From Candidatus Pantoea gossypiicola (lineage in GTDB: Bacteria > Pseudomonadota > Gammaproteobacteria > Enterobacterales > Enterobacteriaceae): 64,000 nucleotides of DNA. Both the position numbers and the translations under genes were made by a program. The DNA lies in assembly GCF_008632075.1 (NCBI RefSeq), contig NZ_VWVM01000013.1, positions 80,175-144,174 of the forward strand. The letters are read 5' to 3'. The notes below the pieces were generated by a model, which was given only the letters and a program-made list of their open reading frames with translations, had not been told where the DNA came from and searched no databases. Positions 16,963-26,124 of this stretch are shown here, one piece after another. Within the stretch, counting starts at the first letter, position 1; each line of letters starts with the position of its first letter.

Positions 16963-18276
16963 TTGCGCTACGCGTCGATACCATTCAATCATAATCAATC
17001 GGGCTGGCCTGCGGGTGAGCACAGTTTTTCGCCACAGCCAGCGTTGCAGAGCGATATCACTGCAGACTGGGTCATCGTCGGGGCAGGATTTGCAGGCGTC
17101 GCCTTTGCGCGCCGTCTGGCGGAAATCAATCCGAAGCTAAAAATTATTATCGTCGAGGCTCATAGCACACAGCAAAGCGCATCGGCACGTAATTCCGGGT
17201 TCGTTATCGGTCTGCCGCATAATATTGGCAGTTCAACTGCCGAATTAAAAAAGGCAAACGCATACCGGAATTTGCTTCAGGAAGGCATTCGCCAGCTGGA
17301 GCAGGTTATTTCCCGGCATCATCTTCAGTGCGACTGGGAACGGGTCGGCAAATATCACTGTCAGGCTGAACCTGGTAATGACGCTCTTTTAAAGGAGTAT
17401 GCCAGTCATCTCGATCTGATGAATGAGCCGTGGCAGATGTCAGACAGCGAGGAGCTGTACCAGAAACTCGGTACACGCTTTTACAGCAAAGGGATTTATA
17501 CACCGGGCTGCGTGTTGGTTAATCCGGCGCAGCTGATTGCCGGCCTGAACGCGTGTTTACCTGAGAATGTTCAGCGCTTCGATAACACACCCGTGCTGGG
17601 GATCCGTTACGGCAGCATGGCTGAAGTGCTTACACCATTTGGGGTGATCAAAACGCCAAAAGTGATGCTGGCTACCAATGCACTATCGCCGGAGCTGCGT
17701 CCGGGGCTTTCGCGTCAGGCTGCTATGGCTACCTTCGCCAGCATCACCGATCCGCTGACGGACGAACAACTGGCTACCCTGCCCCCCATGCAGAGCTGGG
17801 GGCTCACGCCGGTTAACGCGATTGCCGGAGCGACCTTCCGTTTTACCTCAGATCGCCGTTTCCTGATTCGCCAGCATGTCATACCCGCGCTCAGGGGTCA
17901 GGTAAATGCAGCCCGGACTTATGAGGCGACCCAATTGCATGAGCACTTATTTAAGAAAGTCTATCCGACGCTGAGCAATGTGAAGATCACTCACACCTGG
18001 TCGGGCACCATCAGCGTCACGCGTAACGGCGCGCCAGAATGGGGTATGCTGAACAAATTTCTCTGCACGGCGGGCGGCTGTAACGGTGCAGGCATTTCAA
18101 AGCAGACCGTGGCAGGCACGCTGCTGGCGGATTTCATGATGAAACAGGATAATCCGCATATTGCAGATATGCTGTCACTGGGCAAAGCGAATGTCATGCC
18201 CCCCTCGCCAGCGCTGGATATCGGCATTGCACTGTCGCTAATGAAAGAGCGATATCTGGGCCGTAAGGAAATTTAA
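16963..18276 (+). CDS. FAD-dependent oxidoreductase (DAO family)
   Basis: This 437-aa flavoenzyme has the dinucleotide-binding fingerprint WVIVGAGFAGVAFARRLAE at about residue 36 and a C-terminal FAD contact segment HTWSGTISVTRNGAPEWG followed by GCNGAGIS. The layout matches DAO-type amine/amino-acid oxidases such as the PuuB/OrdL group. The substrate is probably an amine or amino acid. The frame has only a TTG at 16963 before the conserved region, behind CAGGGA, so a rare start is likely. No co-transcribed partner is seen. Confidence 0.75.
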   Translation: MRYASIPFNHNQSGWPAGEHSFSPQPALQSDITADWVIVGAGFAGVAFARRLAEINPKLKIIIVEAHSTQQSASARNSGFVIGLPHNIGSSTAELKKANAYRNLLQEGIRQLEQVISRHHLQCDWERVGKYHCQAEPGNDALLKEYASHLDLMNEPWQMSDSEELYQKLGTRFYSKGIYTPGCVLVNPAQLIAGLNACLPENVQRFDNTPVLGIRYGSMAEVLTPFGVIKTPKVMLATNALSPELRPGLSRQAAMATFASITDPLTDEQLATLPPMQSWGLTPVNAIAGATFRFTSDRRFLIRQHVIPALRGQVNAARTYEATQLHEHLFKKVYPTLSNVKITHTWSGTISVTRNGAPEWGMLNKFLCTAGGCNGAGISKQTVAGTLLADFMMKQDNPHIADMLSLGKANVMPPSPALDIGIALSLMKERYLGRKEI

Positions 18277-18871
18277 TTATCAGAAAAAGTGATCATAAAA
18301 GACGTGCCGGATTTTATTACTGAAGTGGTGATTTAAGACGTGCACATTGGCGGGACTTTATTAATCGCTTTTTGCACAAGAAGCGTAACAATGAACGCAT
18401 GGTCACTCTTACTGCTCACTCCGGTGCGTACTGGACGTTCATTCCCGCAAACGTAGTTTATAACCCTCTATATTTACTGATTGCATCAGTGAGTATTGTA
18501 AGTCACAGTTCCAGTTAAAAATTATTTCAATAACATTAATTTTCCGACAATTGCAGTGTGCCAGATTCGAAAACCGCATTCTCTTCAAACAGACCGGCGT
18601 GATCAGCATCAAAAATTAACGACATGAACCGCACAACGTGCAGCAAAAAGTTCATTTTCAATTAACATTAGCAGGATGAAAAAATGAGCCCTGCCTGGAT
18701 CTATCAGATCACTAATAATACTAAGCAAATGTTTTACGGCAGTTGTTACCATCATAACTGTCATCACCTTTCTTAACTCAAGATTGCTGGAATATAAATT
18801 TTATTAACGCTTACTGATTATTTCAGAAAGAACTTTATTGATATATTTCCGCAAGGTTATGGCATACCTTT
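18277..18871. other. Gene-free stretch, 18.3-18.9 kb
   Basis: Nearly 600 bp without a supported gene on either strand. Base composition shifts to AT-rich in the right half. It ends at the eptA remnant, so some of it may be eroded former coding sequence. Confidence 0.4.
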
Positions 18872-19165
18872 ATGCCACGATTTAATGTCAGTCAGCCCGT
18901 ATTGCCCCGCGCCGCGTTCATACTGTTATTCTCACTTTATATCGCTGTTTTTCTCCATTCCGCTTTTTACAAACAGGCCTGGTCACTTATCGCGCCGGAC
19001 GGGATGCGCAATATTCTTTTTTTCCTTTCCATGCCGATTGCCGCGTTGTGTGTGATAAAAGTGTAGTAACGCTGGCCTCCTTTTCTGGCTGGACAGCATA
19101 ACCCTTGCGCTGTTTATCATTGTCGCTGCCATAGCCGAAATAAGCCCGCAGGAAAGTAAACGTGA
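18872..19165 (+). pseudogene. eptA N-terminal remnant (lipid A phosphoethanolamine transferase)
   Basis: The frame PRAAFILLFSLYIAVFLHSA, then FYKQAWSLI and NILFFLSMPIAALCVI, resembles the first membrane segments of EptA (NIAFFKQVLQAL, NVLVFLSMPVVAFSVINI). A frameshift after 19060 is followed by VTLASFFWLDSITLALFIIV in another frame, then a jump to SPQESKRDK (compare TTPAES in EptA), indicating an internal deletion. The whole periplasmic catalytic domain is missing, so the gene is dead. Confidence 0.7.
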
Positions 19166-19285
19166 TAAGGCCCCCGGTTGGGGCTTTTATCTGGCTGGAA
19201 GCTCTCTGCAAAACGGTGCATCGCGCAGGTAAAAATAAATTATCTGCTCCGGTTATGTGTGTCTGAAAATAATCCGAGTTGCTAT

Positions 19286-20194
19286 TCACAGGTCACGTGT
19301 CAGCGCGTCGAGATTATCAGCGAGCATATCCAGCAGGGCTCTGACATAAAGATTATTGTTTCCCTGATGCCACATCGCACTGAGCGGCAGCCCCTCAATA
19401 TCTATGGCAGGCGAAAGGGTCAGATACTTAACCCCGTCAGCATTCATATTTTTATAGGATGACGGCACCAGAGCAATGCCCAGACCGGCGGCAACAAAGC
19501 TCAGGATGGTCTGTTTCTCTTCAGCATACTGTGCAATGACAGGTGTGCAGCCACCCGCTTTGAACACATTCATCGTGAGATCATGGCTGTGAGGCCGGGT
19601 ACGCCTTTCTGGCATGATCACCGGCTCATGACAAAAATCACGGATGGTGACCTCGGAATAATTAACAAGCCGGTGATGGGCAGGAACAGCGAGCACGCAG
19701 GTTTCATTCGCGATGAAACGCGTCGTCAGCATGGCATCAACCTGTTCAGGAGGGCGTATCAGGACTACATCGAGCCACCCCGATAAAAGCCGCGGAATAA
19801 GAGTGTGAGATTTATCTTCCGTAATATGGATATCCGCTTCAGGAAACTGCCTGACAAAGAGATTAATTAATTTCGGCAATAATCCTCTGGCAGCGCTGTC
19901 TATAGCGCCAATTCGCAGCGTTCTTTTCTGCGTTAATCTGTTTTTGAGGAACCGCAACCGCAGTCCATCAAAATCCGCAAGAACGGTTTTGGCCTCATTG
20001 AGGAAAGCCGCCCCTTCAGGCGTCAGCGAAACATTTCGGGTTGAACGGTTCAGCAGCCTTATTCCCAAGTCATCTTCAAGCAATCTGATGAAGCGACTCA
20101 GTGACGCAGGCATCATTTCAAGCTTACGGGCAGCCCGTCCAAAGTGAAGCTCATCACCCAGCACAACAAAGCAACGTAACTGATTTATATCCAT
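19286..20194 (-). CDS. LysR-type regulator of the tartrate locus (TtuA-like)
   Basis: This is a 302-aa LysR protein: N-terminal winged HTH (MDINQLRCFVVLGDELHFGRAARKL, PASLSRFIRLLEDDLGIRLL, LTPEGAAFL) and a C-terminal co-inducer domain from about residue 90. It is divergent from the transporter-tartrate dehydrogenase-kinase operon across 128 bp that contain a strong palindrome. This is the classical LysR position, and Agrobacterium ttuA has the same place beside ttuBCD. It probably activates the operon in response to tartrate or a product. Confidence 0.82.
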   Translation of the reverse strand: MDINQLRCFVVLGDELHFGRAARKLEMMPASLSRFIRLLEDDLGIRLLNRSTRNVSLTPEGAAFLNEAKTVLADFDGLRLRFLKNRLTQKRTLRIGAIDSAARGLLPKLINLFVRQFPEADIHITEDKSHTLIPRLLSGWLDVVLIRPPEQVDAMLTTRFIANETCVLAVPAHHRLVNYSEVTIRDFCHEPVIMPERRTRPHSHDLTMNVFKAGGCTPVIAQYAEEKQTILSFVAAGLGIALVPSSYKNMNADGVKYLTLSPAIDIEGLPLSAMWHQGNNNLYVRALLDMLADNLDALTRDL

Positions 20195-20212
20195 TTTTTT
20201 ACCCGAACCTGA

Positions 20213-20233
20213 TTATGCAAATTATTTGTATAA
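20213..20233. promoter_or_regulatory. Palindromic LysR operator between ttuA-like and ttuB
   Basis: A 21-bp near-palindrome has left arm TTATGCAAAT and right arm ATTTGTATAA (9 of 10 pairs complementary), in the divergent promoter region. It contains T-N11-A spacing as expected for LysR-type regulators and lies 19 bp from the regulator start. Confidence 0.6.
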
Positions 20234-20322
20234 AGCAGTGCCGATGATAAAGCTGCTCAAAACTTCATACTGAGATTATTACAAAACAATAACAACCCTA
20301 CATGACTGTGGAGCATCGCGAA

Positions 20323-21633
20323 ATGAATAATGACCTCGAAAAAAAGGTTATGCGCAAGGTTACCCTTCGCATCATTCCTTTTATCATGCTGCTGTATTTC
20401 ATCGCATTTCTGGACCGGGTGAACATCGGTTTTGCGGCCCTGACCATGAATGAGGATCTGGGATTTTCACCTACCGTATTCGGGCTGGGCGCTGGCATTT
20501 TCTTTCTCGGTTATTTTCTGTTTGAGGTCCCGTCAAACTTAATTCTGCATAAAGTCGGTGCCCGCATCTGGATTGCCCGCGTGATGATCACCTGGGGCCT
20601 GGTTTCTGGCTGTATGGCCTTTGTGCAGGGCACAACCAGTTTTTATGTACTGCGTTTTCTGCTCGGTGTGGCAGAAGCCGGTTTTTTCCCCGGCATCATC
20701 CTCTATCTCAGCTACTGGTTCCCGGCAGCAAAACGCGCCCAGGTCACGGCGATTTTTATGGCTGCAGCGCCCCTTTCTACGGCACTCGGATCGCCCATCT
20801 CGGCGGCACTGCTGGAGATGCATGGCTTTCTGGGTTATGCCGGCTGGCAGTGGATGTTCGTCATTGAAGCGATACCGGCATTACTGCTCGGCGTAGTTGT
20901 CCTGTTCTTTCTTACCGACCGCCCGGCCAAAGCGAAATGGCTGACCGACGAAGAACGTACCTGGCTGGAAAACACCATGCGCGCCGAGGAGCAGACCCGG
21001 GCAGCTAAGCAGAGCCACACCAGCGCCTGGCAGGGACTGGCAGATAAACGCGTCCTGGCGCTGGCGCTGGTCTACTTCGGTACATCGGCCGGGTTGTACA
21101 CGCTTGGGATCTGGTCACCGCAGATTATCCGCAGCTTCGGCGCAACCTCAATGGAGACAGGCTTCCTGAACGCCTTCCCGGCTGTGATCGGTGTTATCGC
21201 CATGATCATCTGGGCGCGGCACTCTGACCGCACCCGGGAACGCAGCTGGCACGTAATTGGTGCGTGCCTGCTGGCTGCCGTCGGACTGATTTATGCCGGT
21301 AATGTCAGCACGATTTTCACCGTCATCATCGCCCTGACCCTTGTCACCGCAGGCATCAGTGCCTCTAAGCCCCCACTGTGGAGTATGCCAACGCTCTTCC
21401 TCAGCGGGCCGGCGGCGGCGGCGGGCATCGCCACCATCAACTCGATTGGCAACCTCGGCGGATTTGTTGGCCCGATGATGATTGGCGTAATCCGTCAGCA
21501 GACGGGTAGCTATACCTGGGGTCTCTACTTTGTCGCCGGATTGCTGGGGCTCTCTGCTCTGGTTGTTCTGATTCTCACTGCCAGAACCAACAAGCCGCAA
21601 ACAGCCGAAATTCCTCATCCTCATACTCATTAA
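20323..21633 (+). CDS. ttuB: MFS transporter, anion:cation symporter family, probable tartrate importer
   Basis: This permease of about 436 aa has 12 predicted membrane helices. The start LEKKVMRKVTLRIIPFIMLL and LLYFIAFLDRVNIGFAALTM are hallmarks of the ACS family (phthalate, tartrate and hydroxy-acid importers). A Lys/Arg loop (RPAKAKWLTDEER) marks the central cytoplasmic domain. ATG 20323 is preferred over 20302 because GGAG precedes it by about 9 nt and family members start there. It is the first gene of an operon with tartrate dehydrogenase 14 bp downstream, which supports tartrate as substrate. Confidence 0.82.
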   Translation: MNNDLEKKVMRKVTLRIIPFIMLLYFIAFLDRVNIGFAALTMNEDLGFSPTVFGLGAGIFFLGYFLFEVPSNLILHKVGARIWIARVMITWGLVSGCMAFVQGTTSFYVLRFLLGVAEAGFFPGIILYLSYWFPAAKRAQVTAIFMAAAPLSTALGSPISAALLEMHGFLGYAGWQWMFVIEAIPALLLGVVVLFFLTDRPAKAKWLTDEERTWLENTMRAEEQTRAAKQSHTSAWQGLADKRVLALALVYFGTSAGLYTLGIWSPQIIRSFGATSMETGFLNAFPAVIGVIAMIIWARHSDRTRERSWHVIGACLLAAVGLIYAGNVSTIFTVIIALTLVTAGISASKPPLWSMPTLFLSGPAAAAGIATINSIGNLGGFVGPMMIGVIRQQTGSYTWGLYFVAGLLGLSALVVLILTARTNKPQTAEIPHPHTH

Positions 21634-21647
21634 CTGGAGAAGTCACT

Positions 21648-22736
21648 ATGCGTAATTACAAAATTGCTGCCATCCCTGCCGACGGTATCGGTCCGGAAGT
21701 TATTTCAGCGGGAATTGAAGTTCTGCAGGCGCTGACACGCCACAATCCGCAGCTGAAGTTTGAGATCGAGACGTTTGACTGGGGCTCAGACTATTACAAG
21801 CAGCATGGCGTGATGATGCCGGAAACCGGGCTGAATACGCTGAAGTCATTCGATGCTATTTATTTTGGCGCGGTCGGCGCACCGGATGTGCCTGACCACA
21901 TTACGCTGTGGGGTCTGCGTCTGCCCATCTGCCAGGGTTTCGATCAGTACGCCAATGTCAGACCAACCAAAATTCTGCCGGGCGTAACCTCTCCGCTGCG
22001 AAACCGCGGTCCGGGCGACCTGGACTGGGTCATTGTGCGTGAAAACTCCGAAGGTGAATATTCCGGGAATGGCGGCCGTGCACATCGTGGTTTACCGGAA
22101 GAAGTGGGCACCGAGGTGGCGATCTTTACCCGCGTTGGCGTGACGCGGATTATGCGTTATGCCTTCAGACTGGCGCAGTCCCGTCCGCGCAAACTACTGA
22201 CAGTAGTGACCAAATCAAATGCCCAGCGCCACGGGATGGTGATGTGGGATGAAATTGCCGCCGAAGTGGCGCTGGAGTTCCCGGATGTACAGTGGGACAA
22301 AATGCTGGTCGATGCCATGACACACCGCATGACGCTGCATCCGCAGACGCTGGATACCATCGTTGCCACTAACCTGCACGCCGATATCCTTTCAGACCTT
22401 GCCGGTGCGCTGGCCGGTAGTCTGGGCGTTGCACCGACCGCCAATATTGATCCTGAACGCCGCTTCCCTTCCATGTTTGAACCGATCCATGGCTCTGCCT
22501 TCGATATTACAGGCAAAGGCATCGCAAACCCGATAGCCACGTTCTGGACCGCAGTACAGATGCTGGAGCATCTGGGCGAACGTGACGCCGCTGCGCTGAT
22601 TATGGACAGCATCGAATATGTTTGCGAGAAAGGCATTCTGACGCCGGATGTGGGTGGCACTGCCACGACCGCTGACGTTACCCGCGCGGTCGTGCAGTTT
22701 ATCGAAGCCAGCGCTGACGTTACCGAGACGGCATAA
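21648..22736 (+). CDS. ttuC: Tartrate dehydrogenase
   Basis: This 362-aa NAD-dependent beta-decarboxylating dehydrogenase is of the isocitrate/isopropylmalate dehydrogenase fold. It shows IPADGIGPEVI at the N-terminus, the substrate arginine region YANVRPTKILPG, VIVRENSEGEY, and metal ligands in DAMTHRMTLHP and NLHADILSDLAG. FEPIHGSAFDITGKGIANPIA is the cofactor loop. The length and GAPDVPDHITLWGLRLPICQ segment fit TtuC/YeaU-type tartrate/malate dehydrogenases, giving oxaloglycolate or D-glycerate. It sits between transporter and kinase. Confidence 0.9.
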   Translation: MRNYKIAAIPADGIGPEVISAGIEVLQALTRHNPQLKFEIETFDWGSDYYKQHGVMMPETGLNTLKSFDAIYFGAVGAPDVPDHITLWGLRLPICQGFDQYANVRPTKILPGVTSPLRNRGPGDLDWVIVRENSEGEYSGNGGRAHRGLPEEVGTEVAIFTRVGVTRIMRYAFRLAQSRPRKLLTVVTKSNAQRHGMVMWDEIAAEVALEFPDVQWDKMLVDAMTHRMTLHPQTLDTIVATNLHADILSDLAGALAGSLGVAPTANIDPERRFPSMFEPIHGSAFDITGKGIANPIATFWTAVQMLEHLGERDAAALIMDSIEYVCEKGILTPDVGGTATTADVTRAVVQFIEASADVTETA

Positions 22737-22738
22737 CC

Positions 22739-23998
22739 ATGAGAAATGAACAGGCCGCGACAATCCTTCGCGATATTTTTCAGCACGCTGTTGACAGCGC
22801 CCGGGCCGGACCGGTTATCCCGCCGAACCTGCCGGAAAAACCGCGTGGCCGCTGTGTGGTGATCGGTGCCGGTAAAGCCTCAGCAGCGATGGCGGCAGCG
22901 GTCGATGCGGCCTGGCCGGATGTGGATCTGTCAGGCGTCGTCGTGACGCGTTACGGGCACGCGGTGCCTGCCGGACGCATCCGTATTATCGAGGCGGCCC
23001 ACCCGGTGTCAGATGCCATGAGCGAGACGGCGGCGATGCTGATTGTGGAGACGTTGCGCGGGTTAACGCCGGATGATCTGGTACTGGCGTTGATTTCAGG
23101 GGGAGGATCAGCGCTGATGGTGCTGCCTGCACCGGGACTGACGCTGGCAGATAAGCAGAAGATTACCCGCGCACTGCTGCACAGCGGTGCCAGCATCAGG
23201 GAGATGAATCTGGTCCGTCGCCATCTTTCCGCAGTGAAAGGCGGCAAGCTGGCACGCCTGGCGCAGCCGGCGCGTATCGTGTCATTGATCATCAGCGATG
23301 TGCCGGGCGATGACCCGACGGACGTGGCTTCCGGTCCCACCGTTGCCGATCACAGTACGCCACCCGACGCGCTCAGGATGCTCGAACGTTACAGTATTGC
23401 GGTTCCGGAACCGGTTCGCAAAGTGCTGAACCAGCCCGCCAGTCCGGTGGAAAACGCAGTAAACAGTGAAGTCAGGCTGATCGCGACACCTGCGCTGGCG
23501 TTACAGGCGGCGGCGCAGGCCGCAAACAGGCACGGGCTCACGCCGCTGATTCTGGGGGACGCTATTGAGGGTGAAAGCCGTGAAGTGGCGGTAGTGATGG
23601 CCGGTATCGCCAGGTCGGTGAAGCAGCATGGTCAGCCGGTTCGCGGCCCTGCGCTGCTGCTGTCGGGCGGTGAAACCACCGTGACTGTCAGGCAGGGGCA
23701 GGCTGGAAAAGGGGGGCGTAACACCGAGTTTCTGCTCAGCCTTGCCTGTGCATTGCAGGGTCAGGAGGGTATCTGGGCCGTCGCTGGTGACAGTGACGGT
23801 ATTGATGGCACAGAAGATGCGGCAGGTGCGCTGGTCTTCCCGGATACACTCACACGCGGCAAACTGAGCGGCCTTAATGCGCTTGCTGCTCTCGATGGCC
23901 ATGATAGTTACAGCTATTTTCACGCGCTTGATGATCTGCTGATCACCGGCCCTACGTTAACAAACGTCAACGATATCCGGGCAATCCTGATTGCGTGA
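22739..23998 (+). CDS. ttuD: Glycerate 2-kinase / hydroxypyruvate reductase TtuD (MOFRL family)
   Basis: This 419-aa protein has the GckA/TtuD type-2 glycerate kinase layout. The N-terminal DUF4147 domain includes VVIGAGKASAAMAAAV, PDDLVLALISGGGSALM and VRRHLSAVKGGKLARLAQPA; the C-terminal MOFRL domain includes LLLSGGETTVTVR, GKGGRNTEFLLSLA and AGDSDGIDGTEDAAGA. In Agrobacterium ttuD was described as hydroxypyruvate reductase, but family members are glycerate kinases; either would channel the product of tartrate dehydrogenase to glycolysis. Its ATG lies 2 bp after the ttuC stop. Confidence 0.88.
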   Translation: MRNEQAATILRDIFQHAVDSARAGPVIPPNLPEKPRGRCVVIGAGKASAAMAAAVDAAWPDVDLSGVVVTRYGHAVPAGRIRIIEAAHPVSDAMSETAAMLIVETLRGLTPDDLVLALISGGGSALMVLPAPGLTLADKQKITRALLHSGASIREMNLVRRHLSAVKGGKLARLAQPARIVSLIISDVPGDDPTDVASGPTVADHSTPPDALRMLERYSIAVPEPVRKVLNQPASPVENAVNSEVRLIATPALALQAAAQAANRHGLTPLILGDAIEGESREVAVVMAGIARSVKQHGQPVRGPALLLSGGETTVTVRQGQAGKGGRNTEFLLSLACALQGQEGIWAVAGDSDGIDGTEDAAGALVFPDTLTRGKLSGLNALAALDGHDSYSYFHALDDLLITGPTLTNVNDIRAILIA

Positions 23999-24000
23999 GC

Positions 24001-24035
24001 ATGTCGCTCCTCCGCGTGCCGGGGGAGCGACATTT
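24001..24035 (+). terminator. Terminator of the tartrate operon
   Basis: A 10-bp stem ATGTCGCTCC / GGAGCGACAT around a GC-rich loop is followed by TTTTA. It lies directly after the ttuD stop codon. Confidence 0.75.
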
Positions 24036-24226
24036 TATGGGTTAACGCAGATGACTGCCCTGGCCATTCAGAAACGGGTTGGCTGACGGGCCGACTCATT
24101 GCAGCTATAAATCATAAAAACAGACTGACCGTCCGATGGACGTTTTGATCGTTGCCTGTCTACCCCTCTTCAAGGCCAAAACGTGCAATAACCGCCAGGC
24201 GGCAGATAAATCCCTGCTGATGAAGG

Positions 24227-24904
24227 TTAAAGCAGCGTAACTTTGCCCTGGAAAATCACCGGCCCGGACGGCCCGCTGAGTTTAGACCCCCCCACCGGTT
24301 CCAGACTTACCGCCAGTATGGTCTTATTATCCAGCTCTCCGGAAGGCAACTTAAAGGCATTCCTGTCGCGGTGATCGATCAGTCCCAGTGATTGTGGCGG
24401 AGCACTGTCCTTTATGAGCCATAGCTGTAAGTTTTTATTTTCTGGCAGCGTGACGTTCAGTGCTGAGACCTGAATTAATGATGCGCTCTTGTCCAGACTC
24501 ACGACAAACTGTGCATCGGGCTGCGCGCCGCTGAGAACCGCTATCGGCTGCAGATCGTGCGTCACATCAGGCTTCGTCACCCAGCTCAATATGAGGATGC
24601 CGGTCATTACCGCGGCCAGGCTCCAGCCGAGCCAGAATCCGGGATGCCACTGTTTGCGTTTTTTGCCGGGGGTGCCAGGTTTCCGGTCGAGATCCTGCGC
24701 AATCTGCGGCCAGAGTGCAGAAGGCGGTGTGATCTCCTGAGTCGTCAGATCAATGCCACTGAACGCGCTCTGCCAGCGCACCACCTCTGCGGCAAAGGCT
24801 GCATCGTCGTTAAAGCGTTTATCAAGCCGTTGCCGGGTGTCAGCGTCCGTTAGCCCCAGCACATATTCCGCGGCAGTGAGATCATCATTTTCCTGACCAG
24901 TCAT
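24227..24904 (-). CDS. RskA-like anti-sigma factor
   Basis: This 225-aa membrane anti-sigma factor has an N-terminal cytoplasmic sigma-binding helix bundle (DLTAAEYVLGLTDADTRQRL, VVRWQSAFSGID, PPSALWPQIAQDL), one transmembrane helix (WSLAAVMTGILILSWV, about residues 95-112) and a periplasmic RskA domain (LQLWLIKDSAPPQSLGLIDH, ILAVSLEPVGGS). The start ATG 24904 overlaps the sigma-factor stop in ATGA, so translation is coupled. By analogy with RskA, regulated proteolysis should release the sigma factor. The signal is unknown. Confidence 0.88.
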   Translation of the reverse strand: MTGQENDDLTAAEYVLGLTDADTRQRLDKRFNDDAAFAAEVVRWQSAFSGIDLTTQEITPPSALWPQIAQDLDRKPGTPGKKRKQWHPGFWLGWSLAAVMTGILILSWVTKPDVTHDLQPIAVLSGAQPDAQFVVSLDKSASLIQVSALNVTLPENKNLQLWLIKDSAPPQSLGLIDHRDRNAFKLPSGELDNKTILAVSLEPVGGSKLSGPSGPVIFQGKVTLL

Positions 24905-25449
24905 AAGCCTATGCACTCCCGAAGATGGGTTAACGCGCGACGGATCCAGCTTTTTACCGTGCCTTCGGGCTGACTCATGGAGAGTGCGATCTCACTCTGT
25001 GACAGGCCACGATAATAGGCAAGCGAAAGGCTTTGTCGCTGTTCTGACGGTAACTGCGCCATACAGTGCTGAAGGCGGCGCGCCTCTGCAGGACTGTCGT
25101 CAGAGGGACGTGAACGCTGAAAACCCGCTTCTGCTTCGCTGATTTCCTCCATCGAACAGCATCTGTTCTCGTGTCTACGCAGAAAATCGATCGCCTTGTT
25201 TCTTGCAATGTGACTGAGCCAGATGAGCGGTTCACTGCGCTTAGGGTCGTAGTAGTTTGCCGACTGCCAGATTTGAATAAAGGTGTCGTGGAGGATCTCT
25301 TCTGCCCAGTCGCGCCGTCTGACCATACGCAGAATAATGCCGTAAAGCCGGGGTGAGAGGACGTGATAGAGCTGCGCCAGCGCAGATTTATCGCCGCAGG
25401 CAATCTGGTTCATTACGTCAGCCTGAATATGAGGCACAGTGTTTGTCAT
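24901..25449 (-). CDS. ECF sigma factor, SigK-like
   Basis: This is a 182-aa extracytoplasmic-function sigma-70. Region 2 shows YGIILRMVRRRDWAEEILHDTFIQIW and PLIWLSHIARNKAIDFLRR; region 4 shows LPSEQRQSLSLAYYRGLSQSEIALSMSQPEGTVKSWIRRAL. The pairing with an RskA-type anti-sigma and a fasciclin gene places it near the SigK group. ATG 25449 has AGGGAAG 5 nt upstream; a longer in-frame ATG (25476) lies inside an intergenic hairpin. It is the middle gene of a three-gene operon and probably directs transcription from its own operon promoter. Confidence 0.9.
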   Translation of the reverse strand: MTNTVPHIQADVMNQIACGDKSALAQLYHVLSPRLYGIILRMVRRRDWAEEILHDTFIQIWQSANYYDPKRSEPLIWLSHIARNKAIDFLRRHENRCCSMEEISEAEAGFQRSRPSDDSPAEARRLQHCMAQLPSEQRQSLSLAYYRGLSQSEIALSMSQPEGTVKSWIRRALTHLRECIGL

Positions 25450-25467
25450 CGGCTTCCCTGTTAAAGG

Positions 25468-25494
25468 TGTAGCCACAGTATCAGTGGCTACACA
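25468..25494. promoter_or_regulatory. Intercistronic hairpin between fasciclin and sigma genes
   Basis: A perfect 10-bp stem with arms GTGTAGCCAC (25468-25477) and GTGGCTACAC (25485-25494) surrounds a 7-nt loop. No T-run follows on the minus strand. It may be an RNA stabiliser or partial terminator that lowers sigma-factor output relative to the fasciclin protein. Confidence 0.55.
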
Positions 25495-25510
25495 CAGTAT
25501 AGGTAACGTG

Positions 25511-26071
25511 TTATGGCATCAGCACGGTATCGATAACGTCAATGACGCCGTTACTCTGATTCACATCATAAGTGGTAATGTTAGCGACATTGCCCTGAGC
25601 ATCTTTAAGCTGAATGTTGTGCGGGCCGTTTGCCATTACCCACAGGGATGCGCCATTTACCGTTTTCAGCGCCGCTTTGCCTCCACCCGCTTTGATTTTT
25701 TTCTCCAGCGCTTTCATGTCCAGTTTTCCTGCGACTACGTGATAGGTCAGAACGCTGGTGAGCTTCTGTTTGTTCTCTGGCTTAAGCAGAGAGTCGACGG
25801 TGCCCTGCGGCAATTTTGCAAAGGCGGCATTGGTCGGCGCAAAAACGGTAAATGGCCCCTTCCCTTCGAGCGTCGGAACCAGACCGGCGGCCTTAACAGC
25901 CGCGACCAGCGTGGTGTGATCTTTCGAGTTAACAGCATTCTCAACAATATTTTTTGACGGGTACATGGCAGTGCCACCGACCATGACCGTATTGCTGTCC
26001 ATGGATGCCGCATAGGTGGCACCGCTGAAAACGAATGCAGAAAAAAGCAGAGTTGGCAGGAATGGTTTCAT
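25511..26071 (-). CDS. Secreted fasciclin (FAS1) domain protein
   Basis: This 186-aa exported protein has a Sec signal (KPFLPTLLFSAFVFSGATYA, cut near residue 21). One FAS1 domain follows: TTLVAAVKAAGLVPTLEGKG, the H1 box GPFTVFAPTNAAFAKLP, LTYHVVAGKLDM, and the closing H2 box NGVIDVIDTVLMP. FAS1 proteins mediate adhesion or ligand binding at cell surfaces. ATG 26071 is behind AGGGAAG and an ECF-type promoter. It is first in an operon with the ECF sigma and anti-sigma genes, and so is the likely main output of that sigma factor. Confidence 0.9.
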   Translation of the reverse strand: MKPFLPTLLFSAFVFSGATYAASMDSNTVMVGGTAMYPSKNIVENAVNSKDHTTLVAAVKAAGLVPTLEGKGPFTVFAPTNAAFAKLPQGTVDSLLKPENKQKLTSVLTYHVVAGKLDMKALEKKIKAGGGKAALKTVNGASLWVMANGPHNIQLKDAQGNVANITTYDVNQSNGVIDVIDTVLMP

Positions 26072-26124
26072 TTTCACTTCCCTCATTGAGTTTGCAGGCA
26101 GGGCCGATATGCCCTCATCTGTTA

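Noticed and set aside
22157..22786. 209-codon minus-strand frame opposite ttuC
   Set aside because: The plus strand encodes a clear tartrate dehydrogenase with all motifs; the antisense frame has no family features.
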